A stretch of DNA of 43,650 bases from NCBI RefSeq assembly GCF_001646945.1, contig NZ_LUTV01000006.1, positions 259,708-303,357 of the forward strand, read 5' to 3'. This document shows positions 15,787-26,924 of this stretch, in pieces. Source of the DNA: Endozoicomonas ascidiicola (GTDB lineage: Bacteria > Pseudomonadota > Gammaproteobacteria > Pseudomonadales > Endozoicomonadaceae). How positions within the stretch are numbered: the stretch's first letter is position 1; each line of letters begins with the position of its first letter. Under the pieces are notes generated by a model. That model saw nothing but the letters and a program-made list of their open reading frames with translations, searched no databases and was not told the origin of the DNA. Position numbers and translations under genes: made by a program.

Positions 15787-18069
15787 TTACAGTGAACCTG
15801 TGAACGTACGGGTAATCACATCACGCTGCTGCTCTGGAGTCAGAGAGTTAAAGCGCACTGCGTAGCCGGATACGCGGATGGTCAAAGAAGGGTACTTCTC
15901 TGGGTTTTCCATGGCATCTTCCAGCATTTCGCGGTTCATTACGTTCACGTTCAGGTGCTGACCGCCTTCACGATGCGCCTCATGATGGAAGTAACCATCC
16001 ATCAGGCCAACCAAGTTCTTACGACGACCTTCGTCGTCTTTACCCAGTGCTTTCGGTACGATGGAGAAGGTATAGGAGATACCGTCTTTCGCGTAGGCAA
16101 ATGGCAGCTTCGCTACAGAACTCAGGGACGCAACCGCACCGCTGGTGTCACGACCGTGCATTGGGTTTGCACCCGGACCGAACGGCTGACCTGCACGACG
16201 ACCGTCTGGTGTAGTACCGGTTTTCTTACCATAAACCACGTTAGAGGTGATCGTCAGTACAGACTGAGTTGGGATCGCATCACGGTACATGTTGTGAGAC
16301 GCCACCTTCTTCATGAAGGTTTCGACCAGCTCACAGGCGATAGCGTCAACGCGTTCTTCATTGTTACCGAATTTAGGGAAGTCACCGTCGATTTCAAAGT
16401 CGATAGCAATACCGTCTTCATCACGAACCGGTTTCACTTTCGCGTATTTAATCGCAGACAGAGAGTCAGCAGCCACAGACAGACCCGCAATACCACAAGC
16501 CATGGTACGGATAACGTCACGATCGTGCAGCGCCATCTGAGAAGCTTCGTAGGAATACTTGTCGTGCATATAGTGGATGCAGTTCAGAGCAGTCACGTAC
16601 TGAGTCGCCAACCAATCCATCAGCTTGTCGAAGCTGGCATAAACTTCGTCGTAATCCAGATATTCGGAAGTGATTTTTTCAGCCTTAGGACCGATCTGCA
16701 GTTTCAGTTTCTCATCGACACCACCGTTGATAGCGTACAGCAGGGTTTTACCCAGATTCGCACGGGCGCCGAAAAACTGCATCTGCTTGCCCACCACCAT
16801 TGGGGATACACAGCAGGCAATAGCGTAATCATCGCTGTCCATATCAGGACGCATGAGATCGTCGTTTTCGTACTGAATTGAGCTGGTATCGATGGATACT
16901 TTTGCACAGTACTCTTTGAAACCAACAGGCAAATGCTCAGACCACAGAACCGTAATGTTTGGCTCTGGGGATGGACCCATGGTGTACATTGTGTTCAGGA
17001 AACGGAACGCGTTCTTGGTCACCAGTGTACGACCATCCAGGCTCATACCACCGATGGACTCTGTCGCCCAGATTGGGTCGCCGGAGAACAGCTGATCGTA
17101 TTCTGGAGTACGCAGGAAGCGAACCATACGCAGTTTCATAACGAAATGGTCGATCATTTCCTGAGCGTCGATTTCGGTAATTTTGCCAGCTTCCAGATCG
17201 CGCTGGAAGTAGATATCCAGGAAGGTCGCGGTACGACCCAGAGACATAGCCGCACCGTTCTGGGATTTAACCGCAGCCAGATAGCCGAAATAAGTCCACT
17301 GAACCGCTTCACGGGCAGACGTCGCTGGACCACTGATATCGCAACCATATTTAGCAGCCATTTCTTTGATCTGACCCAGAGCACGGATCTGCTCCATGAT
17401 CTCTTCGCGCAGCTGAATAGTGCGATCCAGATTTTCACCGGACTCCATCACTTTGTCCAGAGACTTGTGCTGAACTTTCTTGTCTGCCACCAGACGATCA
17501 ATACCGTACAGGGCGATACGACGATAATCACCAATAATACGACCACGACCGTATGCATCAGGCAGACCAGTGATTACACCGGATTTACGGCAGTTACGGA
17601 TGTCTGCAGTGTAAACGTCGAAAACACCGGCATTGTGGGTTTTGCGATAGTCCGTGAAGATTTTGTTAACCGTTTCATCCAGCTTACGGCCGTAAACTTC
17701 GCAGGAAGTTTCAACCATGCGGATACCACCATTAGCAATAATGGCACGCTTCAGTGGCTTTTCAGTCTGAAGACCAACGATGGTTTCCAGATCTTTGTTG
17801 ATGTAACCAGCGTCGTGAGAAGTGATGGTTGATGGCAGATCAGTGTCAAAGTCGACCGGCGCGTGAGTGCGGTTCTCTTCTTTGATGCCTTCCATAACAT
17901 CTGCCCAGAGATTATCTGTGGCATCTGTGGAACCGGCCAGGAAAGAGGAATCACCCTCATAGGGCGTGTAGTTCTTCTGGATGAAATCGCGAACATTGAT
18001 ACTGGTTTCCCAGTCACCGGAGGTAAAACCAGCCCATGCCTGAGGCATTTCGTTGGTTGCTACAGTCAT
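15787..18069 (-). CDS. pflB: Formate acetyltransferase (pyruvate formate-lyase)
   Basis: PflB cleaves pyruvate with CoA to acetyl-CoA and formate using a glycyl radical. The 760-residue length equals that of E. coli PflB. The adjacent catalytic cysteines are in IACCVSPM near residue 419, and the radical glycine lies in RVSGYAVRF at about residue 735. The start at ATG 18069 ([12 protein letters not shown]) has AGGAG upstream. The open frame to 18225 adds 52 unrelated residues across the regulatory region and was not used. A candidate FNR box lies upstream. High-identity, enterobacterial-type sequence. Confidence 0.97.
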   Translation of the reverse strand: MTVATNEMPQAWAGFTSGDWETSINVRDFIQKNYTPYEGDSSFLAGSTDATDNLWADVMEGIKEENRTHAPVDFDTDLPSTITSHDAGYINKDLETIVGLQTEKPLKRAIIANGGIRMVETSCEVYGRKLDETVNKIFTDYRKTHNAGVFDVYTADIRNCRKSGVITGLPDAYGRGRIIGDYRRIALYGIDRLVADKKVQHKSLDKVMESGENLDRTIQLREEIMEQIRALGQIKEMAAKYGCDISGPATSAREAVQWTYFGYLAAVKSQNGAAMSLGRTATFLDIYFQRDLEAGKITEIDAQEMIDHFVMKLRMVRFLRTPEYDQLFSGDPIWATESIGGMSLDGRTLVTKNAFRFLNTMYTMGPSPEPNITVLWSEHLPVGFKEYCAKVSIDTSSIQYENDDLMRPDMDSDDYAIACCVSPMVVGKQMQFFGARANLGKTLLYAINGGVDEKLKLQIGPKAEKITSEYLDYDEVYASFDKLMDWLATQYVTALNCIHYMHDKYSYEASQMALHDRDVIRTMACGIAGLSVAADSLSAIKYAKVKPVRDEDGIAIDFEIDGDFPKFGNNEERVDAIACELVETFMKKVASHNMYRDAIPTQSVLTITSNVVYGKKTGTTPDGRRAGQPFGPGANPMHGRDTSGAVASLSSVAKLPFAYAKDGISYTFSIVPKALGKDDEGRRKNLVGLMDGYFHHEAHREGGQHLNVNVMNREMLEDAMENPEKYPSLTIRVSGYAVRFNSLTPEQQRDVITRTFTGSL

Positions 18070-18147
18070 ACTAAGAGCTCCTTCAAGTTGGAGAATTCTT
18101 TGGAAATGCTGTTTCGGGCCAGCCATCTTGGTAGCTGTAACACCAAC

Positions 18148-18161
18148 TTGATCTATGTCAA
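18148..18161. promoter_or_regulatory. FNR-like box upstream of pflB
   Basis: TTGATCTATGTCAA differs from the FNR/ANR consensus TTGATnnnnATCAA at one position. It lies about 80 bases before the pflB ATG, a suitable place for anaerobic activation. FNR control of pfl is established in E. coli; here it is inferred from this site. Confidence 0.65.
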
Positions 18162-18684
18162 TGTACGAAAATCGTCGTCGGCGTATTGTTAACAGACGTT
18201 CAGGGAGGTGAAGAAACCCTGACAATCATTATCCTGTGATAATGAGCCTGGCTAACCCGTAAAAGTATGTGAAGACAGCACCAAATTACTCGATATAAGG
18301 CATTGCCACTATCAGTGCTAATACTTATTAATAATAAAAAAACATATTCCAAAGTATTTAAAAATATAAACAAACTCTAACATCAATAAACGCATCTGTT
18401 AGTCTATTAACCATCTTTGAAATTGGCAAAGTTTAGTTATTACTATCAACTCAACATTCAAAAAAATTATGAAATAAATCATCTCTGATTATTCATGAAT
18501 GCTATTCTTTATTTCTGTTAATTCCGTCTTCATTTCGTTTCCATGAGAATTAACGACTACTTTTAGATATTGCTGTATTTTTTTAGGTAGTGTTACCTAT
18601 TCATAGCCAATACGGGTTTGACTAACATCCTTAAGCAAATAAGGACATCAATAGTATTGCCGGGAAAGGATCGAACAGGAGGTA
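18162..18684. other. AT-rich intergenic region between pflB and an orphan gene
   Basis: This non-coding stretch is markedly AT-rich compared with the flanks. It presumably carries the divergent promoters. The only clear element is a small dyad TAGGTA-GTGT-TACCTA at 18584-18599, about 90 bases before the orphan gene. No RNA gene was recognised. Confidence 0.4.
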
Positions 18685-18687
18685 GTG

Positions 18688-19146
18688 ATGAGCAAATATA
18701 TTTATACTACAATTTACGAACAATTTACGGGTCTTAAGCCACCAGAGCCTAAAGATCAAAAGCCTCGTCGTAGAAGAGGTTATGGTCACCCGTATCGAAT
18801 GCGGCTGAATATGCAAGACGCTTCTGTTCAGGGCAGTGAATTACTGTCTTCTGGCAATGAAGATCCGGACATGCCAAGAGATACTTTTGAGCAACCTCCG
18901 GTTTCCATATTTCAGCCAACGGTTAAACCGCAATCTGTACGCCGCTTCTCTTCCGGCAATCAGGGCTATCGCTCCCCAAGCAGTGGAAATGTACTTTCCA
19001 GCAGGAGCGCTTTTCCTGAAGAACCGGTGATTGGGAATAACAACAGTGAACCTAAGGTCACTTATAAGAAACGACGTCAATACGGCTCATCCAGTTTCAG
19101 TTTTGGAGCAATGGGTAGACGTGATGGAGATAACACCGATTATTAG
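18688..19146 (+). CDS. Uncharacterised basic, low-complexity protein
   Basis: I do not recognise this 152-residue protein. It is probably a real gene: AGGAGG (18677-18682) is five bases before ATG 18688, and a strong terminator follows the stop. It starts MSKYIYTTIYEQFTGLKPP, then has an arginine-rich patch (KPRRRRGYG) and a long Ser, Pro, Asn and Gly-rich middle that looks disordered. It ends with a KKRRQYGSSSFSFGAMGRR-like basic segment. There are no membrane segments, no signal peptide and no Cys. It stands alone between divergent pflB and convergent mgsA. A secreted, nucleic-acid-binding or host-interaction role is possible but not shown. Confidence 0.7.
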   Translation: MSKYIYTTIYEQFTGLKPPEPKDQKPRRRRGYGHPYRMRLNMQDASVQGSELLSSGNEDPDMPRDTFEQPPVSIFQPTVKPQSVRRFSSGNQGYRSPSSGNVLSSRSAFPEEPVIGNNNSEPKVTYKKRRQYGSSSFSFGAMGRRDGDNTDY

Positions 19147-19237
19147 TGTGATGGTTTCGGTTAGTTAACTGTTACTTAACTTTCAACTTTTTAATTCTGC
19201 TTTACCTTTTCAATGTCATTCCCGTAGATACTGATTT

Positions 19238-19272
19238 ACGCCAGAACTCGAAAGCGAGGTCTGGCGTTTTTT
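19238..19272 (+). terminator. Intrinsic terminator of the orphan gene
   Basis: ACGCCAGA and TCTGGCGT pair around an inner ACTCG/CGAG stem, followed by six T residues. It lies about 90 bases past the orphan stop and just before the convergent mgsA stop. Confidence 0.85.
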
Positions 19273-19288
19273 ATAGTTCTTCCTCTAT

Positions 19289-19765
19289 TTATTCCAATGC
19301 TTTTTGTTCCAGCGCTCTTTGCTTAAGATAGCTGTCATAGTCTGGAATCTGTCGGTTATGGGTTTGAGCCAGCATCTCGGAAGAGAAAATATAATCGGCA
19401 GAGCTTTGATTACAGGCAACGGGAATATTCCACACCGCTGCAATTCTTAACAACGCTTTTACATCCGGATCATGGGGCATTGGCTCAAATGGGTCCCAGA
19501 AAAAGACCAGCAAATCCAATTTACACTCGGAAATCAGTGCACCTATTTGCTGATCACCACCTAATGGACCACTGATGAATTTCTTCACAGGCATAGAGAG
19601 GTGTTTCTCCATTAACGTACCCGTAGTTCCAGTCGCGTAAAGCTCGTGACCAGTCAACTGCTCTTTATGGCGCAAACCCCAGCTTACTAACTCATCTTTC
19701 TTATTATCGTGAGCAACCAAGGCAATATTCTTTCGGGTTGGAACACTGTGTTCTTTATATAGCAT
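19289..19765 (-). CDS. mgsA: Methylglyoxal synthase
   Basis: MgsA converts dihydroxyacetone phosphate to methylglyoxal and phosphate, a bypass of lower glycolysis under phosphate limitation. The 158-residue protein has the core motifs KNIALVAHDNKK, YATGTTGTLM, SGPLGGDQQIGALI and FFWDPFEPMPHDPDVKALLR, including the catalytic Asp in the last segments. The start at ATG 19765 is the first ATG; a TTG at 19774 adds three residues. No strong RBS is seen. It is transcribed in the same direction as oadGAB but after their terminator. Confidence 0.95.
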   Translation of the reverse strand: MLYKEHSVPTRKNIALVAHDNKKDELVSWGLRHKEQLTGHELYATGTTGTLMEKHLSMPVKKFISGPLGGDQQIGALISECKLDLLVFFWDPFEPMPHDPDVKALLRIAAVWNIPVACNQSSADYIFSSEMLAQTHNRQIPDYDSYLKQRALEQKALE

Positions 19766-19820
19766 AAAGCACAACTCTATTTATTTAGAAAATTGATTAT
19801 TGGCTATATTCTCACCGAAC

Positions 19821-19859
19821 AAAAAAAAATGCGACGCCTTAAAGGTAAGACATCGCATT
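19821..19859 (-). terminator. Terminator of the oad operon
   Basis: On the minus strand AATGCGATGTC pairs with GGCGTCGCATT and runs into nine T residues, 30-70 bases beyond the oadB stop. Confidence 0.85.
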
Positions 19860-19888
19860 ATTATGATTCTAATCACTATCAGTCACTT

Positions 19889-21187
19889 TCAGGAAAGATA
19901 CTTAATCATAACCCCGGCAGCTACTGCAGAACCAATAACGCCTGCGACATTAGGCCCCATGGCATGCATTAACAAAAAGTTCTGAGGGTTCGCCTCAAGC
20001 CCAAGCTTATTGGAAACCCTTGCTGCCATCGGTACCGCAGATACACCCGCTGAGCCAATCAGTGGATTCACTTTTGTAGACGTCACCCGGTTCATTAGCT
20101 TTGCCATCAAAACACCACTGGCAGTACCAATACAAAAGGCCACAATACCTAAAGACAGAATCCCAAGGGTTTCCATCGCCAGAAATTTATCTGCGCTCAG
20201 CTTTGAGCCCACAGAAAGCCCCAGAAAAATAGTAGTGATGTTGATCAATGCATTTTGTGCAGTATCCGACAAACGCTCAACCACACCACATTCTTTCATC
20301 AAGTTACCAAAACAAAACATCCCCAACAACGGAGCAGCATCTGGCAACAAAAGAGCCACCAGCACCAGCAGCAGAACAGGAAAAACAATTTTTTCTGTCT
20401 TGCTGACGTGGCGAAGCTGAGTCATCACAATTTTACGTTCTTCAGCTGTCGTCAGTGCTCGCATAATGGGCGGCTGAATCAACGGCACCAGTGCCATATA
20501 GGAATACGCTGCCACCGCAATAGCCCCGAGAAGATGGGGAGCTAACACGCTGGATACATAAATCGCTGTTGGGCCATCCGCACCACCGATAATGCCGATT
20601 GCTGCCGCATCCGCCAAAGAGAAATTCATTAACCCCGTCGAGCTCAGCACAATAGCACCAAAGACCGTGGCAAAAATGCCAAATTGTGCGGCCGCACCAA
20701 GAAACAGGGTTTTTGGATTCGCGAGCAAAGGACCAAAATCGGTCATTGCCCCAACACCCATAAAAATCACCAGCGGCGCAACACCGCTACCAATAGCAAC
20801 ACTGTAAAACTGATATAAGACACCGTTCGAATAACCTGCGTCGGCCACAATGTGACCTATAGCGGCTCTTGTGGCGGAGTTAGCCTCGGTGTACAGCGTG
20901 TACAATTGATCCGGGGTTGCAGAAACATTGCCAAGCGCTTCAGAAATGGCCTGCAATACCACTGGATTTGCCACATGCAACGCCTGCTCAATCGCTGAAA
21001 ATGCCAACCCCGCCTGGGGAATATTGGCCATAATTCCGCCAAACCCAATCGGCACTAACAACAAAGGCTCAAATTGTTTACGGATGGCCAGATAGAGTAA
21101 TCCGAACCCCACCAGTATCATTGCCAGCTCACCAGCGCTCAGATTATAAATCCCTGAGCCTTCCCAGAGCGTTAACAGCTTTTCCAT
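19889..21187 (-). CDS. oadB: Oxaloacetate decarboxylase beta chain (sodium pump)
   Basis: OadB is the integral-membrane subunit that decarboxylates carboxybiotin and exports Na+. The 432-residue protein has about 9-11 membrane segments and family motifs: [29 protein letters not shown] and the highly conserved [12 protein letters not shown] containing the ion-site Asp. AAGGAG precedes ATG 21187. It follows oadA by 24 bases in the order oadG-oadA-oadB. Confidence 0.95.
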   Translation of the reverse strand: MEKLLTLWEGSGIYNLSAGELAMILVGFGLLYLAIRKQFEPLLLVPIGFGGIMANIPQAGLAFSAIEQALHVANPVVLQAISEALGNVSATPDQLYTLYTEANSATRAAIGHIVADAGYSNGVLYQFYSVAIGSGVAPLVIFMGVGAMTDFGPLLANPKTLFLGAAAQFGIFATVFGAIVLSSTGLMNFSLADAAAIGIIGGADGPTAIYVSSVLAPHLLGAIAVAAYSYMALVPLIQPPIMRALTTAEERKIVMTQLRHVSKTEKIVFPVLLLVLVALLLPDAAPLLGMFCFGNLMKECGVVERLSDTAQNALINITTIFLGLSVGSKLSADKFLAMETLGILSLGIVAFCIGTASGVLMAKLMNRVTSTKVNPLIGSAGVSAVPMAARVSNKLGLEANPQNFLLMHAMGPNVAGVIGSAVAAGVMIKYLS

Positions 21188-21211
21188 GATAACTTCCTAC
21201 TCCTTAAGTTA

Positions 21212-22999
21212 TCAGGCCAGTGCCAGCAGCTGATCACCCACTGCCACACTGTCGCCTTCTCTGACACTGACAGACGTCACCTGACCAGCTCTCGGTGCAC
21301 GCACTTCCGTTTCCATCTTCATGGCTTCAAGAATCAACACAACGTCGCCTTCCTGAACCTGTTGCCCTGGCGTGACATGAACTTTCCAGATATTTCCGGC
21401 CAACGGTGCCGGCATGGGTTCACCTGAAGCTGCGGCCGGAACAGCAGCTGGCTGGTTTGCCGATGATGCGGGGATAACCTGACTGACATCGCCACCTTCG
21501 GCCACTTCCACGGTATAAGGGTTTCCGTTCACTCTAACGGTATAAACGGCACTGTCTGTTTGATTGACAGAAGCGGCAGCTGTTGATTTAACCTCTGGTT
21601 CAGTTCCTGGAGCCGGTTCAAAGGCATCCGGATTACCACGATTCTGCAGAAATTTGAGACCAACCTGAGGGAACAATGCATAGGTCAGAACATCGTCCAC
21701 TGCCTGATCTGCCAGCTTGATACCTTTTTCCTGTGCCAACCCTTCAAGCTCCGTGGTCAGCTTATTGAATTCAGCTTCCAACCTATCTGCCGGACGACAG
21801 GTGATCGCTTCTTTACCGTCCAATACTCGAGTTTGCAGCTCTGTATTAAATGGCGCCGGTGCAGCACCGTATTCGCCTTTAAGAATTCCCTGCGTCTCTT
21901 TAGAAATGGATTTGTACCGCTCACCGGTCAGTACATTAAGTACTGCCTGAGTACCCACAATTTGAGACGTTGGGGTAACAAGAGGAATAAAACCAAGGTC
22001 TTCACGAACCCGTGGAATTTCCTGAAGCACTTCATCAAACTTATCGCTGGCGCCCTGCTCTTTCAGCTGGCTCTCCATATTGGTCAGCATGCCACCGGGA
22101 ACTTGAGCCGTCAGGATGCGAGCATCAACACCGCGCAACTGACCTTCAAACTTCGCGTATTTTTTACGCACAGCACGGAAGTAAGTTGCTACTTCTTCCA
22201 GTTTATTGAGATCCAGACCACTATCCCGCTCTGTTCCCTGCAACGCTGCAACAATCGCTTCCGTTGGAGAATGTCCGTAAGTCATGGACATGGAGGAAAT
22301 AGCGGTATCCACCCGATCAATACCAGCCTCAATGGCTTTCAGTAATGACATTGAAGAAAGACCGGATGTCGCATGACAATGCAATTGTACTTCCAGATCC
22401 GTCTCACGTTTCAATCGTGACACCAGTTCATAAACATCAGTCGGCGTAATAATGCCTGACATATCCTTAATACACAGTGAGTCCGCACCCAGATCTTCAA
22501 TTTCCTTAGCAAGCGATACCCAGTTGTCCATGTTATGCACCGGACTGGTGGTATAGGAAATAGTCCCTTGCGCATGTGCTCCCTGTCGCTTGACTGCATT
22601 CATGGCTTGCTTGAGGTTGCGGGGATCGTTCATGGCATCAAAGACACGGAACACATCCATGCCATTAAAAACAGCACGCTCTACAAACTTATCAACGACA
22701 TCGTCCGCATAATGGCGGTAACCCAACAAATTCTGCCCACGAAGTAACATTTGCTGGCGGGTTTTCGGCATGGCTTTTTTCAATTCACGTAGCCGTTCCC
22801 AAGGGTCTTCACCCAGATAACGGATACAGGCGTCAAAGGTTGCGCCCCCCCAGGTTTCCAGGGACCAGTAACCAATGTCGTCCAATTGCTCCGCAATGGG
22901 CAACATGTCTTCTATACGCAGACGGGTAGCAAACAGTGATTGATGGGCATCCCTCAACACCACATCGGTAATACCAAGCGGTTTATGAACGTCAGACAT
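21212..22999 (-). CDS. oadA: Oxaloacetate decarboxylase alpha chain
   Basis: This 595-residue biotin protein carries the carboxyltransferase reaction: oxaloacetate to pyruvate with transfer of the carboxyl to biotin. The N-terminal catalytic domain begins [19 protein letters not shown] and has the metal-binding [10 protein letters not shown] proline/alanine linker leads to a C-terminal biotinyl domain with the EAMKMET acceptor, Lys 561. It is soluble and joins OadB through OadG. It lies 26 bases after oadG. Confidence 0.96.
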   Translation of the reverse strand: MSDVHKPLGITDVVLRDAHQSLFATRLRIEDMLPIAEQLDDIGYWSLETWGGATFDACIRYLGEDPWERLRELKKAMPKTRQQMLLRGQNLLGYRHYADDVVDKFVERAVFNGMDVFRVFDAMNDPRNLKQAMNAVKRQGAHAQGTISYTTSPVHNMDNWVSLAKEIEDLGADSLCIKDMSGIITPTDVYELVSRLKRETDLEVQLHCHATSGLSSMSLLKAIEAGIDRVDTAISSMSMTYGHSPTEAIVAALQGTERDSGLDLNKLEEVATYFRAVRKKYAKFEGQLRGVDARILTAQVPGGMLTNMESQLKEQGASDKFDEVLQEIPRVREDLGFIPLVTPTSQIVGTQAVLNVLTGERYKSISKETQGILKGEYGAAPAPFNTELQTRVLDGKEAITCRPADRLEAEFNKLTTELEGLAQEKGIKLADQAVDDVLTYALFPQVGLKFLQNRGNPDAFEPAPGTEPEVKSTAAASVNQTDSAVYTVRVNGNPYTVEVAEGGDVSQVIPASSANQPAAVPAAASGEPMPAPLAGNIWKVHVTPGQQVQEGDVVLILEAMKMETEVRAPRAGQVTSVSVREGDSVAVGDQLLALA

Positions 23000-23025
23000 A
23001 ACCCTTTATCCCCCGGTTAATGGCT

Positions 23026-23301
23026 TTAATCTTTATCTTTTTTTGTTCTGTGCAGCTTAATAGCAGCGCTGATGGCGGCTACCACTTCGGTCTGATTATT
23101 GATGGCGACTGGCGCTCCACCTGCTGAAACATGACGCACAGCGGAGGCTCCTGAAGTAGCAGGTTCATGAAAAAAGCGAGTGATGATTTTCGACATCAAA
23201 CTGGTGACCAACACCAGCAGAGTGAGAAACAGGAAAACAAAGCCCATCCCGAACAGCATCAGGCTGGAGCCCTCAGAGATAAGTTCCGACGACGTCATCA
23301 T
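23026..23301 (-). CDS. oadG: Oxaloacetate decarboxylase gamma chain
   Basis: This small 91-residue subunit has one N-terminal membrane helix (about residues 14-38) and a polar C-terminal tail ending in a lysine-rich segment. OadG anchors OadA to OadB and its tail helps assembly and zinc binding in known systems. AAGGAC precedes the tandem ATG codons at 23301 and 23298. The family assignment is supported strongly by its place before oadA and oadB. Confidence 0.9.
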   Translation of the reverse strand: MMTSSELISEGSSLMLFGMGFVFLFLTLLVLVTSLMSKIITRFFHEPATSGASAVRHVSAGGAPVAINNQTEVVAAISAAIKLHRTKKDKD

Positions 23302-23523
23302 GTTGTCCTTGTCGTATGCATATTTATAGTTATTAGTTCGTTCGCAATTATTGACTATTACGAAGAAAACCGGCTCGTGCCGCTTGTGTATTGTACTGAT
23401 CAGGTTTTATTAAGCAATCCGCCAAATAGACGATGTTACTGAAACCATATTTTTTAAAATACCTGAAGCAGGTAGAAAATATATCGACCTGCATCAATAG
23501 AACGACTATAAGACGATAGACTT

Positions 23524-24465
23524 TTATAAACCCTGCAAGTCGCCAAGAACGATGGCCACCATCTCATCCGCATCCTTCATCGCACGAACACGTTCAAAAA
23601 GGTGTTGAGCTTCCGGATAAGCTTTACGCAGATAATTAAGCCACTGTTTCATTCTTGCCGGGTGATAGGGCCATTTATCATTGGCACGGTCGCGATCACT
23701 CAATTGCAGGATCAACCTCAATACCGAAGACCATGCCATTGGGCCAACACCGTCACGAATCATGGTGGTAATGTTTGGTGTGGTCAGTGATGAACGCCCC
23801 ACCATCAAATCGGAGCAGCCCGAAACCGTCATACAACGCTGGGCGTCTTCGTGGTTCCATATTTCACCATTGGCAATGACCGGGATGTTAAGTCGCCCAC
23901 GAATTTTATTAATGTATTCCCAATGGGCTGGCGGGCGATAACCTTCCGCTTTTGTACGGGCATGAACCACCAGCTCCGAAGCGCCCGCCTCCTGAATAGC
24001 ACAGGCGTTATCCATAAAGAGAGACTTATCTTCGTAGCCAAGACGGATTTTGGCAGTCACAGGAAACTCGGCAGGCACGGCTTCACGAACGGATTTGACG
24101 ATATCAAAGAGTAGACCTGGCTCACGCAATAAAATCGCACCGCCTTTGTTCTTATTCACCCCTTTAGCCGGACATCCGAAATTTAAATCGATGCCTGGCG
24201 AACCCAACTTAACCGCTCTGGCCGCATTCAAAGCCAGATATTCCGGACTACTGCCCAATAGTTGAAGGCGAACTAATGTGCCATTTGATGTCCTGCTACC
24301 CTGCTTCAATTCCGGACAAGTGCGATAAAACACCCTATTTGGTAACAAGGTGTCAGTGACTCGAACAAACTCGGTCACACACAAATCAAAGGTGTTGACG
24401 CTGGTCAGCAGGTCACGCATATCGTGATCCATCACACCTTCCATCGGCGCCAGTATCAACCGCAT
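23524..24465 (-). CDS. dusC: tRNA-dihydrouridine(16) synthase
   Basis: DusC reduces U16 of tRNA using FMN and NADPH. The 313-residue protein begins MRLILAPMEGVMDHDMRDLL and shows the DusC-like ITEFVRV-equivalent VTEFVRVTDTLLPN, the catalytic Cys in LNFGCPAKGVNK, VHARTKAEGY and PVIANGEIW. The N-terminus and length match E. coli DusC (315) better than DusA or DusB. It is a separate transcription unit; about 220 bases of unremarkable sequence lie on each side. Confidence 0.93.
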   Translation of the reverse strand: MRLILAPMEGVMDHDMRDLLTSVNTFDLCVTEFVRVTDTLLPNRVFYRTCPELKQGSRTSNGTLVRLQLLGSSPEYLALNAARAVKLGSPGIDLNFGCPAKGVNKNKGGAILLREPGLLFDIVKSVREAVPAEFPVTAKIRLGYEDKSLFMDNACAIQEAGASELVVHARTKAEGYRPPAHWEYINKIRGRLNIPVIANGEIWNHEDAQRCMTVSGCSDLMVGRSSLTTPNITTMIRDGVGPMAWSSVLRLILQLSDRDRANDKWPYHPARMKQWLNYLRKAYPEAQHLFERVRAMKDADEMVAIVLGDLQGL

Positions 24466-24682
24466 GGTACATCTCTTTTCAAAATAAAGCGGGTGATTCT
24501 AAATCAGTGGGGCGTACCATGAAATAGCGAGTATTTCCTATCCTGAAATAAACCGGTACAGCACGTAATCCTTCGATTTCAAGAAACGATAGGACAGCCC
24601 GGGCGTTACAGCCCCCGTTCGTAATGGCAAGTTACCCGATTGCAGACCGACATTTCACCTTATTAAGATCCCGCATCATGGA

Positions 24683-25879
24683 TCAAAATAGACCCACGCA
24701 CATAAAGAGCAATATCACCGTAAAAGGCAACCCCATAGAAACCGCTCCGGCTTGCAGAGAAGTCAACACCTCTTCCCCGCCACCGTAGAGCAATACCGAA
24801 GCCGTGACACACTGCAGTACAGCCCACATCGCTCGTTGACTTGCGGGAGAGTCAACTTTTCCCCCGGCAGTGATGTAATCCACCACCAGCGCTCCGGAAT
24901 CGGCCGAGGTAATAAAAAAAACCAGAACCAGAGTAACGGCCAGCAAGGTGGTGACTCTTACAAAAGGGAGGTTTTCAAGCATCTGAAACAGGGCCAGAGA
25001 GACATCACCAATACCATTGGACAGCTGCCCAATGTGATTCTGAACCTGATCCAAAGCAGCTCCACCAAAAGCCGCCATCCAGATTGCTGATACCAGCGTA
25101 GGTACCAGAAGGACTCCAATCATGAACTCACGCACCGTTCTACCTTTTGAGATACAGGCAATGAACAACCCCACAAAAGGTGACCAGGACACCCACCAGG
25201 CCCAGTAAAACACTGTCCAGCCTTGATACCAGTTTGCGTCCTCTCGACCAACCCAGTTACTCAATGAGATAAGGTTCTCTGCATAACTCCCTAAAATAGC
25301 TGAAAAATGGCCCAGAAAGTTGGTAAACGACGATGCGAAAACAACGAAAAGTAAAAGAAGCGCTGCTATCGCCATATTAATATTGCTGAGCGTTTTCACG
25401 CCTTTATCCAGACCCCTGACTACCGAAAGCAATGTGATCATGGCAATAACGACAATAACAACCATTTGAGTCGTGATTGTGTTTTTAACCCCAAAGGCAA
25501 AATCCAAACCTGCCGCCGCTTGTATTGCCCCTAAACCCAGCGATGTCGACAAACCGAAAATCGTCGCCAATACCGCAACCACATCAATCGCATGACCAAT
25601 AGGCCCCCACACTTTTTCACCTAACAGCGGATAAAATGCAGAACGAATCGTCAGAGGAAGCCCCTTATTATAAGCAAAGAAGGCAAGTGCCAAACCAACA
25701 ACACCATAGACGGCCCATGGGTGAAGCCCCCAGTGAAACAAGGTTGCTCCCATAGCCATAGAGGCCGCTTCCGGTGTATAAGCCTCAACATTCAGAGGCG
25801 TACCACTGAAATTCGTGTAGTAGGCAACAGGTTCAGCAACACACCAAAATACCAGACCAATCCCCATTCCGGCGGCAAA
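24683..25879 (-). pseudogene. BCCT-family transporter, C-terminal part (gene split by IS)
   Basis: This is the C-terminal 398 residues of a betaine/choline/carnitine transporter, beginning FAAGMGIGLVFWCVAEPV at the break. It has about ten membrane segments and the BCCT signature GWTVFYWAWWVSWSP. The stop follows CVGLF, a plausible short C-tail. The reading frame continues into the inserted element only by chance. Joining it to the fragment at 28886-29260 after removing the insertion gives an uninterrupted 523-residue protein of normal family length. The intact protein would have imported a compatible solute such as glycine betaine; as it stands the gene should be inactive. Confidence 0.92.
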
Positions 25880-25934
25880 CAACAAGTATTTTCCAATCCC
25901 AAAATGAGCCTGAAAAGAGTATAAACCCATGATT

Positions 25935-26924
25935 TCAGGCCTTTCGCTTAAAGATGCCTTGAAACAGTGATTCTCTGGCAGACTGCAGTTGCTGGGCAGC
26001 CTCGTTATCACTCATTGATTCAGCCTTTGACTCCAATGCATGCGGCAGAGTTCCTTTCTTCAAATATTGCGTCCAGTCAGGCAAAGATTTCAGTTTTTCA
26101 TAAGGTGTCATCATGTTTTCGTAAAGGTAACGTTTTCTCTCTTTGCCTTTTTCATCTGTTATCGTCTCCGGGAAAAAGCAAGGCCGGTGAAAATTGATGT
26201 AAGGTGTCAGGTAATTTTTGTTAAACGCATTCACTTCTGCAGCATGATGTTGCGGTATATGAGCATAGCCCAACATTTTTCTGATGATGGCTCCGTTTTT
26301 TGATTCAACAAGTGCATTGTCGTTTGTTTTTCGTGATCTGGATTTTGTGAATTTTATGTAGCGGCTATCCAATAAACTTGCCACCGGATAGTTGATGTAC
26401 TCAGAGCCGTTATCGGAGTGAAAACCCTGTATTTTAAAGGGAAAAGTCGCCAAAAGCTCTTCGAGTACCGGTATTAGAAAGTGCTCGTTGATCCGCTCAA
26501 CGGTGCAGATCACTTGAAACTGAGTAACTTCATCCACCGCATTAATATGGTAAAGCCCTTTGACCTTATCCTTATCACCCTGATGTACTGTATCAATTCT
26601 GATATAACCGGGTTGACCATTGGGTCGCGGTTTGCGTCGAGTACCAATAGCACGATTTACAGGTCGGGTGACGTTTTTATGCAGGCGAACTGTCTGATAA
26701 GTCTTTGACTGCCGCAGGTTGTAGAGGTGCGAAACAGAGATGCCAGCCAGTCGCTTATAGCGACCATCTCCACGTTGATATGCTCGCTCACAGATCTTCT
26801 TTATTGCAGGCCCATTCAGGCCATTATGAAGTCGGTCAGTCTCGGCAAGAAGGCGAATGTCAGCCTTGGAATACTTTGTCTCAAACCCCTTCGTTGTCCG
26901 TTGTTTGCGCTTGAGAAGCCCTAG
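25935..26924 (-). pseudogene. Transposase with rve/DDE integrase core, C-terminal part
   Basis: These are the C-terminal 329 residues of an integrase-core transposase. The DDE triad is visible: Asp in YIRIDTVHQG, Asp in FHSDNGSEYIN and Glu in NALVESKNGA. The reading frame is cut at its 5' side by the IS1182-like element. Fusing codons across one CTAG to the fragment 28537-28792 restores an unbroken 413-residue protein (…EYLN then LGLLKRKQ…). The two-part gene should not make active enzyme unless the inner IS excises precisely. Confidence 0.9.

Noticed and set aside
15955-17832. Long plus-strand open frames (about 300 codons each) opposite pflB
   Set aside because: They are antisense to a highly conserved gene with strong codon bias, which commonly leaves long complementary frames. 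No RBS or family motif was seen.
18070-18225. 52-residue N-terminal extension of PflB
   Set aside because: It crosses the FNR-like box and RBS. PflB family members begin at MTVATNE-like positions.
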